The translations under genes and the position numbers were made by a program. A DNA stretch of 64,000 nucleotides from Kroppenstedtia eburnea. GTDB taxonomy: Bacteria > Bacillota > Bacilli > Thermoactinomycetales > DSM-45169. The stretch lies in the NCBI RefSeq assembly GCF_013282215.1, contig NZ_CP048103.1:2108001-2172000 (forward strand), in the 5' to 3' direction. The notes below the pieces were generated by a model, which was not told the DNA's origin, searched no databases, and worked only from the letters and a program-made list of their open reading frames with translations. This document shows, one piece after another, positions 35,229 to 44,400 of the stretch (its first letter is position 1; every line of letters starts with the position of its first letter).

Positions 35229-36452
35229 TCAATGTCCTGTTGCGGCCGCCAACTTGACTGTGAACGTGGTTCCTTCAGAATTGCTTTTGACCGAAATGTT
35301 CCCTCCATGCTTATCCACAATCCATTTGGCAATGCTCAACCCCAGGCCCGTCCCGCCGTCAGTGCGGCCTCTTGCCCGGTCCCCCCGATAAAACCGGTCA
35401 AAGATCCTCGGCAAGTCTTTCCCGGAAATACCTGTTCCCGTATCCTTCACTTCAATGAACAGCTGAGGCCCTTTTTTGCGACAGGTGAAGTGAATCGTTC
35501 CGCCTGAGGAGGTGAACTTCACCGCATTATCCAACAAGATCACCAGCAATTGATGAATTCTTTCCCGATCCCCGTTGCAAAGCAGGTTTGACTCGATACC
35601 GGTTTGTAAGGTGATGCCCTCCAGTTCCGTCAGTTCGGTGAAATGATCGGCGACTTCTTTCAGCAATTCACTCACATCAAAGGTTTGTCGGTTCAATTCC
35701 AGTTGGTTGGAATCACTGCGCGCCAATGTCAAAAGATCATTCACCAATCGGCGGACCCGTCGGGTTTCACGGTAGATGGCGGAAATGTCATCACTTTTTT
35801 CTTGCACGGTTTGATGGGGATGTTGCAACAGCAGTTCCGTTCTCGTTTGAATGACAGTCAGGGGTGTGCGCAATTCATGAGATGCATCGGCCACAAATTG
35901 TTGTTGGGCTTCCCAGGATTGCCGAATGGGCACGAGGGCCCGTTTACCGAGAAAATAACCGGCCAGCAGTGCAATCACCCCTGACAGTGTACAACCGATG
36001 ATGATATTGTTGCGCATATCCCGCAGGGTCATCATCTCCGCATCGATATTACGAATCGATTGAACCACCCAGAGCCCATCGGGAGTCTGCACCGAAACAG
36101 CCAGATAACGGAAAGTAAACCCCTCCGCTTCAAGGGTGTGTACTTGTCCGTCTGTCTTTTCGGGATGAAGATTTTCGATAATGGAAGAGAAGGGGGCCTC
36201 GGTGTAAACCACACGGTTGTTTTCATCCCAAATGATTTTACCGACGAGTGGATCCAGCGAGGAATCGACGGAAATCCCGGCCCCGCGCAGCCGTGCCTCT
36301 TCCACTTTGACGCTGAGCAACAGCGAGCGGTCGATCTTGGCAAAGGATTGTTTCTCCATGTACCAGTACAAAACAGCCCCCAGACAGCTGACGATCAGCA
36401 TAAACACAGCCGCATATTGCAGGGTGAGGAGGATTTGTGTTTTGCGGAACAT
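35229..36452 (-). CDS. sensor histidine kinase
   Basis: Membrane sensor (407 aa). TM1 is about residues 8-32 (LTLQYAAVFMLIVSCLGAVLYW), then an extracytoplasmic domain of about 110 residues, TM2 (IIIGCTLSGVIALLAGYFLG), the phosphoacceptor His in FVADASHELRTPLTVIQ, and an ATPase domain with an N box (LLDNAVKFT), DTGTGI and GGTGLGLSIAKWIVDKHGG. The response-regulator gene is immediately upstream, with the stop and this start adjacent. It probably senses envelope stress because the pair's operator also precedes htrA. Confidence 0.95.
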   Translation of the reverse strand: MFRKTQILLTLQYAAVFMLIVSCLGAVLYWYMEKQSFAKIDRSLLLSVKVEEARLRGAGISVDSSLDPLVGKIIWDENNRVVYTEAPFSSIIENLHPEKTDGQVHTLEAEGFTFRYLAVSVQTPDGLWVVQSIRNIDAEMMTLRDMRNNIIIGCTLSGVIALLAGYFLGKRALVPIRQSWEAQQQFVADASHELRTPLTVIQTRTELLLQHPHQTVQEKSDDISAIYRETRRVRRLVNDLLTLARSDSNQLELNRQTFDVSELLKEVADHFTELTELEGITLQTGIESNLLCNGDRERIHQLLVILLDNAVKFTSSGGTIHFTCRKKGPQLFIEVKDTGTGISGKDLPRIFDRFYRGDRARGRTDGGTGLGLSIAKWIVDKHGGNISVKSNSEGTTFTVKLAAATGH

Positions 36453-37127
36453 TTAACTCCTGTCCTCCAACATATAGCCGACTCCACGGATCGTATGAAT
36501 AACTCCGCTCAATCCATTGGCGGACAGCTTTTTGCGAAGGTAATGGATATACAACTCCACGATCGACAGGGAGGTCAAGGAATCAAAACCCCAGACCCGG
36601 TCATAGAGTTGTTCTTTCGTTAAGATCTGCTTCGCATTCTGCACCAGAAATTCCAGCAGGAGAAACTCTTTTTCCGTCAGTTGAAGGGGAAAACCATTCA
36701 CATAACCTTCTTGTTTTTTCAAGTGTAATCGAATCGCCCCGTATCGCAAAATCCCGTCCGGTTTGAATGCCCCCCTGCGTCGCAGAAGTGCACGGATTCT
36801 TGCCAGCAACTCCTGTACCTCAAAGGGCTTGACCAAATAATCGTCCGCCCCCCGGTCCAGCCCCCTCACTTTATCCTCCACACTGTCCTTGGCAGTCAGC
36901 AGCAAAACCGGCACCTCGATCTCTTTTTTCCGAAGTGTGGTCAGGATGTCCAGGCCATTGATCTCCGGCAACATGATGTCGAGTACGATCAGATCATAGA
37001 TATTCTGCTCGGCGAGAAACAAACCATTGTCTCCTGTCGCCGCCGTCTCCACTTCAAATTCCTTCTCCAATATCCGCCGCAGAGATTCCAATAACGGGAG
37101 ATCATCTTCAATCAGCAGGATCTTCAT
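36453..37127 (-). CDS. OmpR/PhoB-family response regulator
   Basis: 224 aa from MKILLIEDD. Receiver domain about 1-115 with the phosphoaccepting Asp in YDLIVLDIMLPEI and the conserved Lys in YLVKPFEV; winged-helix DNA-binding domain about 130-222 (LTEKEFLLLEFLVQNAKQILTKEQL, VELYIHYLRKKL). No strong ribosome site precedes this ATG. An in-frame ATG pair at 37157-37160 lies 13-16 bases after AGAGAGG and may be the true start. It is cotranscribed with the kinase, and an operator covers the -35 region of its own promoter, suggesting autoregulation. Confidence 0.94.
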   Translation of the reverse strand: MKILLIEDDLPLLESLRRILEKEFEVETAATGDNGLFLAEQNIYDLIVLDIMLPEINGLDILTTLRKKEIEVPVLLLTAKDSVEDKVRGLDRGADDYLVKPFEVQELLARIRALLRRRGAFKPDGILRYGAIRLHLKKQEGYVNGFPLQLTEKEFLLLEFLVQNAKQILTKEQLYDRVWGFDSLTSLSIVELYIHYLRKKLSANGLSGVIHTIRGVGYMLEDRS

Positions 37128-37203
37128 GATTTTCGGGCCGGGAATCCCGGTTTCCATCATCGGAAAGGATGGCCCTCTCTCCTTTCAATCAATAAACTAC
37201 AGC

Positions 37204-37241
37204 CATTATACTCTTCCTGGCTTGGGATTTTCTTAGAAAAG
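37204..37241 (-). promoter_or_regulatory. promoter/operator of the two-component operon
   Basis: On the minus strand TTTTCTAAGAAAATCCCAAG (37241-37221) precedes TATAAT (37209-37204) by ten bases, so the operator overlaps the -35 position. It matches the site before htrA. Confidence 0.65.
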
Positions 37242-37285
37242 CATCCCATCGGGCCGCAACCCAGCGACTCCCCCATGGCAAAAAT

Positions 37286-37314
37286 CGGAGCATCCCGACC
37301 GGGGGGATGCTCCG
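37286..37314. terminator. intrinsic terminator
   Basis: CGGAGCATCCC-GACCGG-GGGGATGCTCCG. It lies just downstream of the small basic-protein gene on the minus strand. Confidence 0.7.
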
Positions 37315-37336
37315 ATGTGTTTAAAACGGAACCACC

Positions 37337-37525
37337 TTATCTGGTTTTCTTATAAATCTCTTTTCCCTTCCACAAGCAAGTGGAACGACGGTTCCCGTAA
37401 CAGCGTTGGACCGCTCTCCCCCTTTTGGCGACGGCAACAGAACGCTTCCCCGGGGGACGATGGGTCAGTTCATGATGCAGGCCGGTGTGCCGAAGAACTT
37501 TTCTCACCCTGTTGATCCCTGACAT
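37337..37525 (-). CDS. small very basic protein, unknown function
   Basis: 62 aa with about 19 Arg/Lys (VRKVLRHTGL, RPPGKRSVAVAKRGRAVQR) and two His-containing segments. ATG is preceded by GAGGAAAGGGG, and a strong terminator follows the stop, so it is laid out as an independent gene. No family is recognised; a nucleic-acid-binding or small spore protein would be possible, without evidence. Confidence 0.5.
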   Translation of the reverse strand: MSGINRVRKVLRHTGLHHELTHRPPGKRSVAVAKRGRAVQRCYGNRRSTCLWKGKEIYKKTR

Positions 37526-37694
37526 GGTGATCCCCTTTCCTCTTATTCTACTCTCTGTTTATTATTCAAGAGAAAAAAGAGTGTAATGAATCGGTCCCGC
37601 CGAACAAGCCCTCTTCTGAAAACCGGCACCTGCCGAGGGAACAAGCCCGAGACACTCACTTCAATCTGTCCTTTCAGCCCCATACTGGACTGAG

Positions 37695-37837
37695 CACCCG
37701 TCTCTGTGATATCCTGTTGATGGGAACTGTAACAGTGGTGGGGCAACCCCCGCTGTTTTGGACTGCGCGTGATCGGCGATCAGCGAACGCGAGAAGTAAC
37801 CCGCGAACCTGTGCAGGGAGGCGGGTTACTTCTTTTT
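37695..37837 (+). promoter_or_regulatory. structured leader with intrinsic terminator before the MATE gene (candidate attenuator or riboswitch)
   Basis: Two hairpins (AACAG-TGGTGGGGCAACCCC-CGCTGTT; CGCG-TGATC-GGC-GATCA-GCGAA-CGCG) precede a terminator (AGAAGTAACCCGC/GCGGGTTACTTCT then TTTTT, 37792-37837). The terminator is 48 bases before the MATE start, with no plus-strand gene upstream to end. This is the layout of a regulated leader; it matches no riboswitch class I can name. Confidence 0.55.
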
Positions 37838-37885
37838 GAATGATATAGACACCACAAGCGATTTTTCGGCAAAGGAGGGCGTCGG

Positions 37886-39268
37886 ATGCATCAAACCCAG
37901 ACATTGAGAGAGAAAATCTCTCTGTTTTTCGTGATTTTATGGCCCGTTTTGGTCACACAAGTCGGTTTATATTCCATGAGTTTGTTTAATACGATGATGT
38001 CAGGCCAAGCCGGAACGGATGATCTTGCCGGCGTGGCGATCGGCGCCAGTCTCTGGATGCCCATCTTTACCGGCATCAACGGAATTCTGATGTCTGTCAC
38101 ACCGATTGTTTCCCAGTTGATCGGCGGTGGCCAACATCACAAAATTTCCGGAGCGGTGACACAAGCCCTGTATTTATCTGTCCTGCTCGCCGGGACCGTT
38201 GTACTTGCCGGTATCGTTTTTCTTGAGCCACTGCTTTCATTGATGAATCTGGACCCCGCCGTACAACACATCGCAAAACATTATTTGATCGGGCTGTCAG
38301 TCGGCATCCTCCCATTGTTCGCAGCAAATGTGCTTCGCTATTTTTTTGATGCCCAAGGGCATACCCGGATCATGATGATGATCATGTTGATGGCGGTTCC
38401 CTTCAACATTGCGCTGAACTATATGTTGGTTTTCGGTAAGTTCGGCTTTCCGCAATTGGGGGGAATCGGCTCCGGATACGCGAGTGGAATCACCTACTGG
38501 CTCATCTTCATCATCGGGATCGTGATCACCTTCAAGGTCGAAGTGATGCGCAAATACGCCCTGTTTGTCCGTTGGTTTGCTCCCTCTGTGAAAGCCTGGA
38601 AAGAACAACTGGCCATCGGTGTCCCCATGGGACTCTCCGTCTTTTTTGAGGCGAGTATTTTTGCCGTGGTCACGCTGATGATGGGTATGATGTTCAATAC
38701 GGTGACAGTTGCCGCGCACCAAGCCGCCATCAATTTTACATCCCTCCTTTTTATGATCCCCTTAAGCATTTCGATGGCTTTAACGATTGTGGTCGGTTTT
38801 GAGGTGGGAGGGAAAAGATTTGCGGATGCAAAACAATACAGTCGCTTCGGCGTGCTCTCCGCTGTGGGCTTAATTGCAGTCGCCTCTGTTTTCCTTTATT
38901 TTTTCCGCGGATGGATCGCCGGCTTTTATACCGACAATCCGGAAGTGATCACATGGGTGAAGCAGTTCTTGATCTTTGCGATTTTTTATCAGCTTTCGGA
39001 TGCCGCCCAGGCATCACTTCAGGGGGTGCTTCGCGGTTATAAAGATGTCACGATCCCATTTATCACGGCACTCATCTCCTATTGGGGAATCGGGATTCCC
39101 GTCGGATACGGGCTGGCCTCCTTCACGGCTCTGGGTCCATTCGGCTTCTGGTTGGGGATCACCATCGGCCTGACCTGTGCTTTTGTCGGCTTCTTGGTGC
39201 GCTTGCTGTTCATTCAAAAGAGAATCGCAACCAACCTCCCCCGGCAAAAAGGGCCCTCCGTCGCTTAA
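37886..39268 (+). CDS. MATE-family multidrug/toxin efflux transporter
   Basis: 460-aa, 12-helix exporter in the NorM branch: VTQVGLYSMSLFNTMMSGQAGTDDLAGVAIGASLW at the first repeat and LAIGVPMGLSVFFEASIFAVVTLMMG at the second; C-terminal GYGLASFTALGPFGFWLGITIGL. It exports cationic compounds using Na+ or H+. ATG with AAAGGAGGGCG. A leader with a terminator precedes it, so expression may depend on a small ligand. Confidence 0.94.
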   Translation: MHQTQTLREKISLFFVILWPVLVTQVGLYSMSLFNTMMSGQAGTDDLAGVAIGASLWMPIFTGINGILMSVTPIVSQLIGGGQHHKISGAVTQALYLSVLLAGTVVLAGIVFLEPLLSLMNLDPAVQHIAKHYLIGLSVGILPLFAANVLRYFFDAQGHTRIMMMIMLMAVPFNIALNYMLVFGKFGFPQLGGIGSGYASGITYWLIFIIGIVITFKVEVMRKYALFVRWFAPSVKAWKEQLAIGVPMGLSVFFEASIFAVVTLMMGMMFNTVTVAAHQAAINFTSLLFMIPLSISMALTIVVGFEVGGKRFADAKQYSRFGVLSAVGLIAVASVFLYFFRGWIAGFYTDNPEVITWVKQFLIFAIFYQLSDAAQASLQGVLRGYKDVTIPFITALISYWGIGIPVGYGLASFTALGPFGFWLGITIGLTCAFVGFLVRLLFIQKRIATNLPRQKGPSVA

Positions 39269-39450
39269 GGACCGGTGTGAACCTCTTCCCTCGAAACTAT
39301 CAGACTCACCCCTGTTGTTGAACCGGAAGCAGTCCCACCCGGCCCTCTTCCCTCTGCTTAGGCAGGCCAAACCAAGCGAACTACCCAACCCGGCTGAATA
39401 TGAAACGCATAGAATAACCATAATCAACCGAGGCGAGGGAGGTTTCCATC

Positions 39451-39567
39451 GTGGGTTTTCCCGGTTTTATCGGACTGGCGATCGGCATTAAAATCGCGAT
39501 CATCGTGGTTCTGTTTCTGTTTTTTCTCTTCTTCGGGTTGTTTTTCTTCTTCTTTTTCTGGTTTTAA
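39451..39567 (+). CDS. 38-aa hydrophobic peptide
   Basis: GTG start with GAGGGAGG eight bases upstream and a canonical terminator directly after the stop (39571-39594). The product has a short Gly-rich head (VGFPGFIGLAIG), one Lys and a membrane segment ending in a remarkable Phe run (LFLFFLFFGLFFFFFFWF). It resembles in style the small Gly/hydrophobic sporulation peptides (YjcZ-like) but no family can be assigned. Being complete with RBS and terminator, it is probably expressed. Confidence 0.6.
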   Translation: MGFPGFIGLAIGIKIAIIVVLFLFFLFFGLFFFFFFWF

Positions 39568-39570
39568 TCT

Positions 39571-39594
39571 GAAGCCGGCAAGCCGGCTTTTTTT
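39571..39594 (+). terminator. intrinsic terminator
   Basis: AAGCCGGC-AA-GCCGGCTTTTTTT immediately after the 38-aa gene. Confidence 0.88.
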
Positions 39595-39700
39595 GTACAG
39601 ATCAATTTGAGTCATTTGACCCGGTTACAACAGCGGATGGACGGTCATAGGATGTCAACTGTACCCCCTAATAAAACCTCAAGGAGGAATCAAGAAGAAA

Positions 39701-39994
39701 ATGTTTCATCCTGTGCCCTTCTATCCACATATGCCCTACCCTCATCACCCGGCTGGTTATGGCCCGTACCCCTATCACCACCGTTATAAAAAACGTCGCA
39801 AACGGTACCATCACCACCCTTATCATCACCACCCCTATCATTATCACCCTTATCGGCACCACAAACACCATCATCACAAGCATCATCACCACAAGCACCA
39901 TTTTTACCACGGCCACTATCCCTACCATCATCACAAACATCCATTCTGGGATAGTTCATCAAGCAGTTCAAGCAGTTCAAGCAGTTCGTCCTGA
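39701..39994 (+). CDS. His/Tyr/Pro-rich low-complexity protein with poly-Ser tail
   Basis: 97 aa with a strong ribosome site (CAAGGAGG) and its own terminator. Residues about 1-30 are Pro/Tyr/His (FHPVPFYPHMPYPHH), a basic patch follows (YKKRRKRY), then repeated HHHPYH and HHKHHHHK units, and the last 13 residues are Ser. His is by far the most common residue. The composition suggests metal (Ni, Zn, Cu) binding or a structural spore-coat protein; the Ser codons come from an imperfect 12-bp repeat (AGTTCAAGC). No family name can be given. Confidence 0.72.
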   Translation: MFHPVPFYPHMPYPHHPAGYGPYPYHHRYKKRRKRYHHHPYHHHPYHYHPYRHHKHHHHKHHHHKHHFYHGHYPYHHHKHPFWDSSSSSSSSSSSSS

Positions 39995-40012
39995 TGACAT
40001 GACAAATTTTCG

Positions 40013-40037
40013 ACCCGGGAAGCCGGGTTTCTTTTTT
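40013..40037 (+). terminator. intrinsic terminator after the His-rich gene
   Basis: ACCCGG-GAAG-CCGGGT followed by TTCTTTTTT. Confidence 0.85.
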
Positions 40038-40192
40038 GTGATCGGGTGATCGGTCTCCATTCACATCCCCCCGTTTTTTTTGGGGTAGATCCAAGGAAAT
40101 TCAGGTCGCTTGGTATAATAGTCAAAGTAGGAAGCAAAGGGCAAATCCACGGGAATAACCACATGAGGGAACCAGGTTGGAGGTGTGCGTGG

Positions 40193-41104
40193 ATGACATC
40201 TTTTCAGGAGATGCTCGTTCCCGTCAGGTTGACGAAATGGATGCTTCCCCCGGCGGATCACAACGGGAGTGTGAAAACACCGGGGGAAGCTGCTCCTTTA
40301 CAGGGGAACCATCTGTCCATAACAACCGACGATGGTGCAGTCCTGGCAGCCGTGCTGGAGGGAGACGGGCCACTCGTCGTCCTTTCCCATTGCTGGACAG
40401 GCAGCCATGCCATATGGGCCCCGGTTGCAGAACGTCTCGTCGGAAGTGGATACCGCGTCTTGTCATATGATCAGCGGGGACACGGTGCCTCGACGGTCGG
40501 TGCTGAAGGTTTGAGCATTCGACGGATCGGTGCTGATCTGGCATCCGTTCTCCAGGCGCTCGATGCGAAGGAGGCGATTGTGGCGGGTCACTCCCTGGGA
40601 GGGATGGCCATCCAAGCCATGGCTCTCCATCATCCGGATTGTATTTCCAAGCATGTGCGCGAGGTGTTTCTTGTGGCGACGGCCGCATACGGGATCGGAA
40701 TGAACCGGCTCCGCAAACTGGTCACACCCGTGATCGGAAGCGCCCTGCTGGAACGGGTGATGGGAGGGCGACTCGGTCATCTCCTCGTCCGCGGCGCTCT
40801 TGGATCCAATGCACGGCAGACGGACCTTGTAAACACACGGGACCACTTTATTGCCTGCAAGCCCCATGTGAGAAGCACGATCCTTGCCGCGATGCAGATG
40901 ATGGACTTACGCGACCTGAAGTCGATCGACGTTCCGGTCACTGTGGTTCACGGTACACGGGATCTTTTGACACCGCCCAGCCGTGGGCGCGAACTGGCGG
41001 GTCGTCTGGGAGCTGAGCTCGTCTGGATAGAGGGCGCCGGTCATATGTTGCCCCTCGAAGCTCCCGGTGAGATCGCCGAGCTGATCGGGCGATCCGCCCG
41101 ATGA
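40193..41104 (+). CDS. alpha/beta hydrolase
   Basis: 303 aa. Canonical fold: oxyanion region VVLSHCWTGSHAIW, RVLSYDQRGHGAST, nucleophile elbow VAGHSLGGMA (about Ser134), acid in VHGTRDLLTPPS and His in EGAGHMLPLEAP. ATG 40193 follows GGAGGTG. An extended -10 (TGGTATAAT at about 40113) lies upstream. Substrate unknown; esterase or C-C hydrolase are equally possible. Confidence 0.88.
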   Translation: MTSFQEMLVPVRLTKWMLPPADHNGSVKTPGEAAPLQGNHLSITTDDGAVLAAVLEGDGPLVVLSHCWTGSHAIWAPVAERLVGSGYRVLSYDQRGHGASTVGAEGLSIRRIGADLASVLQALDAKEAIVAGHSLGGMAIQAMALHHPDCISKHVREVFLVATAAYGIGMNRLRKLVTPVIGSALLERVMGGRLGHLLVRGALGSNARQTDLVNTRDHFIACKPHVRSTILAAMQMMDLRDLKSIDVPVTVVHGTRDLLTPPSRGRELAGRLGAELVWIEGAGHMLPLEAPGEIAELIGRSAR

Positions 41105-41120
41105 TCTCGATCAACACTTC

Positions 41121-41257
41121 CGGAAGCGTTGTGATTTATGCGTTCATGGCCGGTCGGGATTGGGTTTCACATGTCGTTTTCGTTGTTCTTACGATCCAAA
41201 ATCACTCCATGGGAAACCCAACCCTCTCTTTGAGGGGCTTTTTCACAATGCTTTTAG
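41121..41257 (+). repeat. MITE-like palindromic repeat, copy F
   Basis: CGGAAGCGTTGTGA at 41121, core hairpin with GGGTTTCACATG and CCATGGGAAACCC, and terminus TCACAATGCTTTTAG ending 41257. The arm between core and right terminus is shortened. It lies between convergent genes. Confidence 0.88.
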
Positions 41258-41436
41258 TGCTGGCCGGGTAAGGCATCGAATGGACGATCCACCATTCCAG
41301 CAGGCCGACTGCCGCAGAAGCGAGAAATAGTACCAAAAAACTTTCCATTCATCCCCGGATGAATGCCGTGAATTTCGTTTTACTCCTCTATTCTCTGCAT
41401 CATAACCGCCATCAGTCAGCTTCTGAACGCCAAACA

Positions 41437-41467
41437 AAGCCAGGATCCTTTGCGGGTCCTGGCTTTT
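41437..41467. terminator. intrinsic terminator after the GH92 gene
   Basis: AAGCCAGGA pairs with TCCTGGCTT around CCTTTGCGGG, with T-rich exits on both strands. Confidence 0.8.
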
Positions 41468-41473
41468 GATGGA

Positions 41474-44400
41474 TTATCTGGACAACGAATGGATCGTCGC
41501 ATGGGCATCAGCAGTGAGCTGCTTTTTCGCCTTGGTGGAAAGATGAATCCTTGGTACACTGTGATCGATATCCTTCAGGAATTTCTGCATTTGCGTGACC
41601 GCTTGACCCAAGTGCTCTTTCTCGTATTGGTCCCGTGCCTGATGCAAGCGATGGAGTAGCCGTGCCTTCATCCGCCTACTCATTTCCCCTGATTTTGCAA
41701 ACCCTTGGATGGATTTTTCCATCGTATCAAAATTTGTCTGGATGTCATGAAAACCGAGCAGCTCCATTTCAGCCAGCGATGTGGTAGCGTGCCCACCATT
41801 GGAGGTCACTTCCAGTCGGTAGAACGAATATTTCCCCGGATGTTGGATTGTAAAGGCTCGGGTATACTGGCGCCATCTGAACCTTTCATCACTTCTTCGA
41901 TCCAAGATTGTCCACTTTTTTCCGTCGTTGGAACCTTTCAAAACCCAGCTTCTTGGATCGGCCCCGGTTGTGGTGCCCGAAGTCAGGGTGTACATCTGGG
42001 CCTTCTGTTTTCCTTCCTTAAATCGATATTGGATCCAAGGGGTTTTGCTTTCCATGGTCAACCGAGTGCCCGATGTATTGTCAAACAACAAGTCTGTATG
42101 GCCACCTTCGCTGTCCGTGGCAATGCCCTTTTCCCCGGCGTTCAATCCATCCGTCAAATCTTTCATGGGTTGCGGTGCCAGTGCCGACCCGTCTGTCGAA
42201 CCCGGAGTGATCGATTTGGGCAAATCCTGTTCTTTACTCCCCCATTTGGAGGGTTTTGGACCCATCTCAAAATCCAAGACGGCTCCTTTGCCAAGGATCT
42301 CATGGGACAAGCTGGTATGGGTGTACTTCTTGCCATTGATTTTCAAGCTTTGCACGTATCGATTCTCTTTGCTGTTCTCGGGGGCGTTAATCACGATCTT
42401 CTTTCCGTTTTCCAAATGGATGGTAGCTTTCTTGAACAGCGGTGAGCCGATCACGTACTCCGGACTGCCCATCTGCAGCGGATAGAAGCCCAATGCACTG
42501 AAGATATACCAAGCGGACATTTCACCGTTATCCTCATCTCCAGGGTATCCCTGGCCGATCTCACTACCGATGTAGAGTCGATCCAACACTTCCCGTACCT
42601 TCTCCTGGGTCTTCCAGGGTTGTCCTGCGTAATTGTACATGTAGGCGATGTGATGGGAGGGTTGATTGCTGTGGCCGTACATGCCCATCCTCACATCTCT
42701 CGCTTCTCTCATTTCGTGAATCACGCCGCCATAGGCTCCTTTGTAAGCAGGCAATGCGGTTTCCGGAGTACTGAAGAATTTATCCAGCTTTTCGGCCAAC
42801 TTTTCTCTGCCCCCATAGAGGTTGGCCAGCCCCTGCCCATCCTGCGGGGCGTGGAAGGCCATGTTCCAGGCGTTCGTCTCCGTATAATCCCCTCCCCACT
42901 CTGCAGGGTTGAATTGATCCGGAGTCGCCCTCCATGAACCGTCTGACTTTCTCCCCATGAAAAATTTCACATCGGGGTTGAATAGATGGATATAATTCTG
43001 CGCCCGATTCAGATAGTACGGATAGTCCTCCTTATAGTGGGAGTGATAGGGGTCTTTTTTGTCTCTCTTTATATCCAGGGCGTGGGCCAGGTTCGCAATG
43101 CCAAAATCGTTGATATAGCCATCCATCGCCCAGGATAACCCTTCACCTGTCGAAGTGTTGGTATACCCGTCGAAGATGGACGTGTCCAGTCCCTTTCTGC
43201 CTGTGCCTGCGTTCGGACTGATCACCGCAGCATTTTTGACCGCGGATTGGTAGAAGCTCTCTACATCAAAATTGGTGACCCCTTTCAGATAAGCATCTGC
43301 AAAGGCAACATCGGAGCTGGTCCCTACCATCAGATTGGCATAGCCAGGGGAGGACCACCTCGAGATCCAACCGCCATCTCGGTAATGCTGGACAAACCCA
43401 TCGATCATCTCGCCGGCCATCGTCGGGGTCAACAAGGTATAAGCCGGCCAAGTGGCCCGGTAGGTGTCCCAGAAGCCATTGTTGACATAGGGCTTTCCTG
43501 CCACGATCTTGGCACCGGTTTGAGTGGGGGTGTCAGCTCCCTCAGCAGGAGAAAAGGGACTCGCATACTTGTATTCCGGTTGCTCCACCGTGCCGACATT
43601 TTCAAAGCCGGAGTTTGGATAGAGGAATAATCGATACATGTTGGAGTACAGAGTGACGAGCTGGTCTTCCGTAGCCCCCTCCACTTCGATCTTCCCCAGC
43701 TTTTCGTCCCACTTCTTCTGAGCTTTTTCCTTTATGGATTCAAATGTATCCTTCGATCCGATCTCCTGTTCCAGGTTTTTCTTTGCTTGATCCACACTGA
43801 TCAAAGAGGTTGCAATTTTCATGGTCACCACTTTGTCGCTCTCTTTGCCGGTGTCGAATCGGAAGTAGCCGGTCACGTGATCCCGCCCTTCTCCTGTCAA
43901 CTTTCCACCGGATGTGACCGGCTGATCGAATGTTGCGTAAAAAAACATGCGCGTCGCACCCGTGGATAAACCGCTTTTGACATCGGAGTAACCTGAAAGC
44001 TCTCCCTTCTTCTGATCCAGGGTGATGCCGCCGTTATTATTCACATTGTCAAAGATCAGATTGGAGGTGTCTCCCTTAAATGTGAATCGAACCATGGCCG
44101 CATGATCCGTCGGGGTCATCTCCGTTTGAATGCCGTTATCAAACCTGACACTGTAGTAGTGGGCTTGTGCGACTTCATTGGAGTGCCGGAACGGTAATGC
44201 ACGATCCTTGCGATTGGCAGTTGGCGTTGCCCCTTTGTCAGCGGAGGGCATCACTTGAAAAGTCTGACGGTCGCCCATCCAGGGACTTGTTTCGTGGCTG
44301 ACGGAGAAAGCCTCGATTTGTGGGAGGTTGTCCCCGTTGTTCCTTTCATGATAATGATAGAGCCAGCTGGTCGAACCCGCGTCAGTCACCGGCGTCCAAA

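Noticed and set aside
37695-37837. Guanidine-I (ykkC), preQ1 or T-box assignment of the MATE leader
   Set aside because: None of their conserved sequence signatures was recognised.
39701-39994. CRISPR-like repeats in the His codon region
   Set aside because: Repeats are codon-level (CATCACCAC units) without spacers and encode the His-rich protein.
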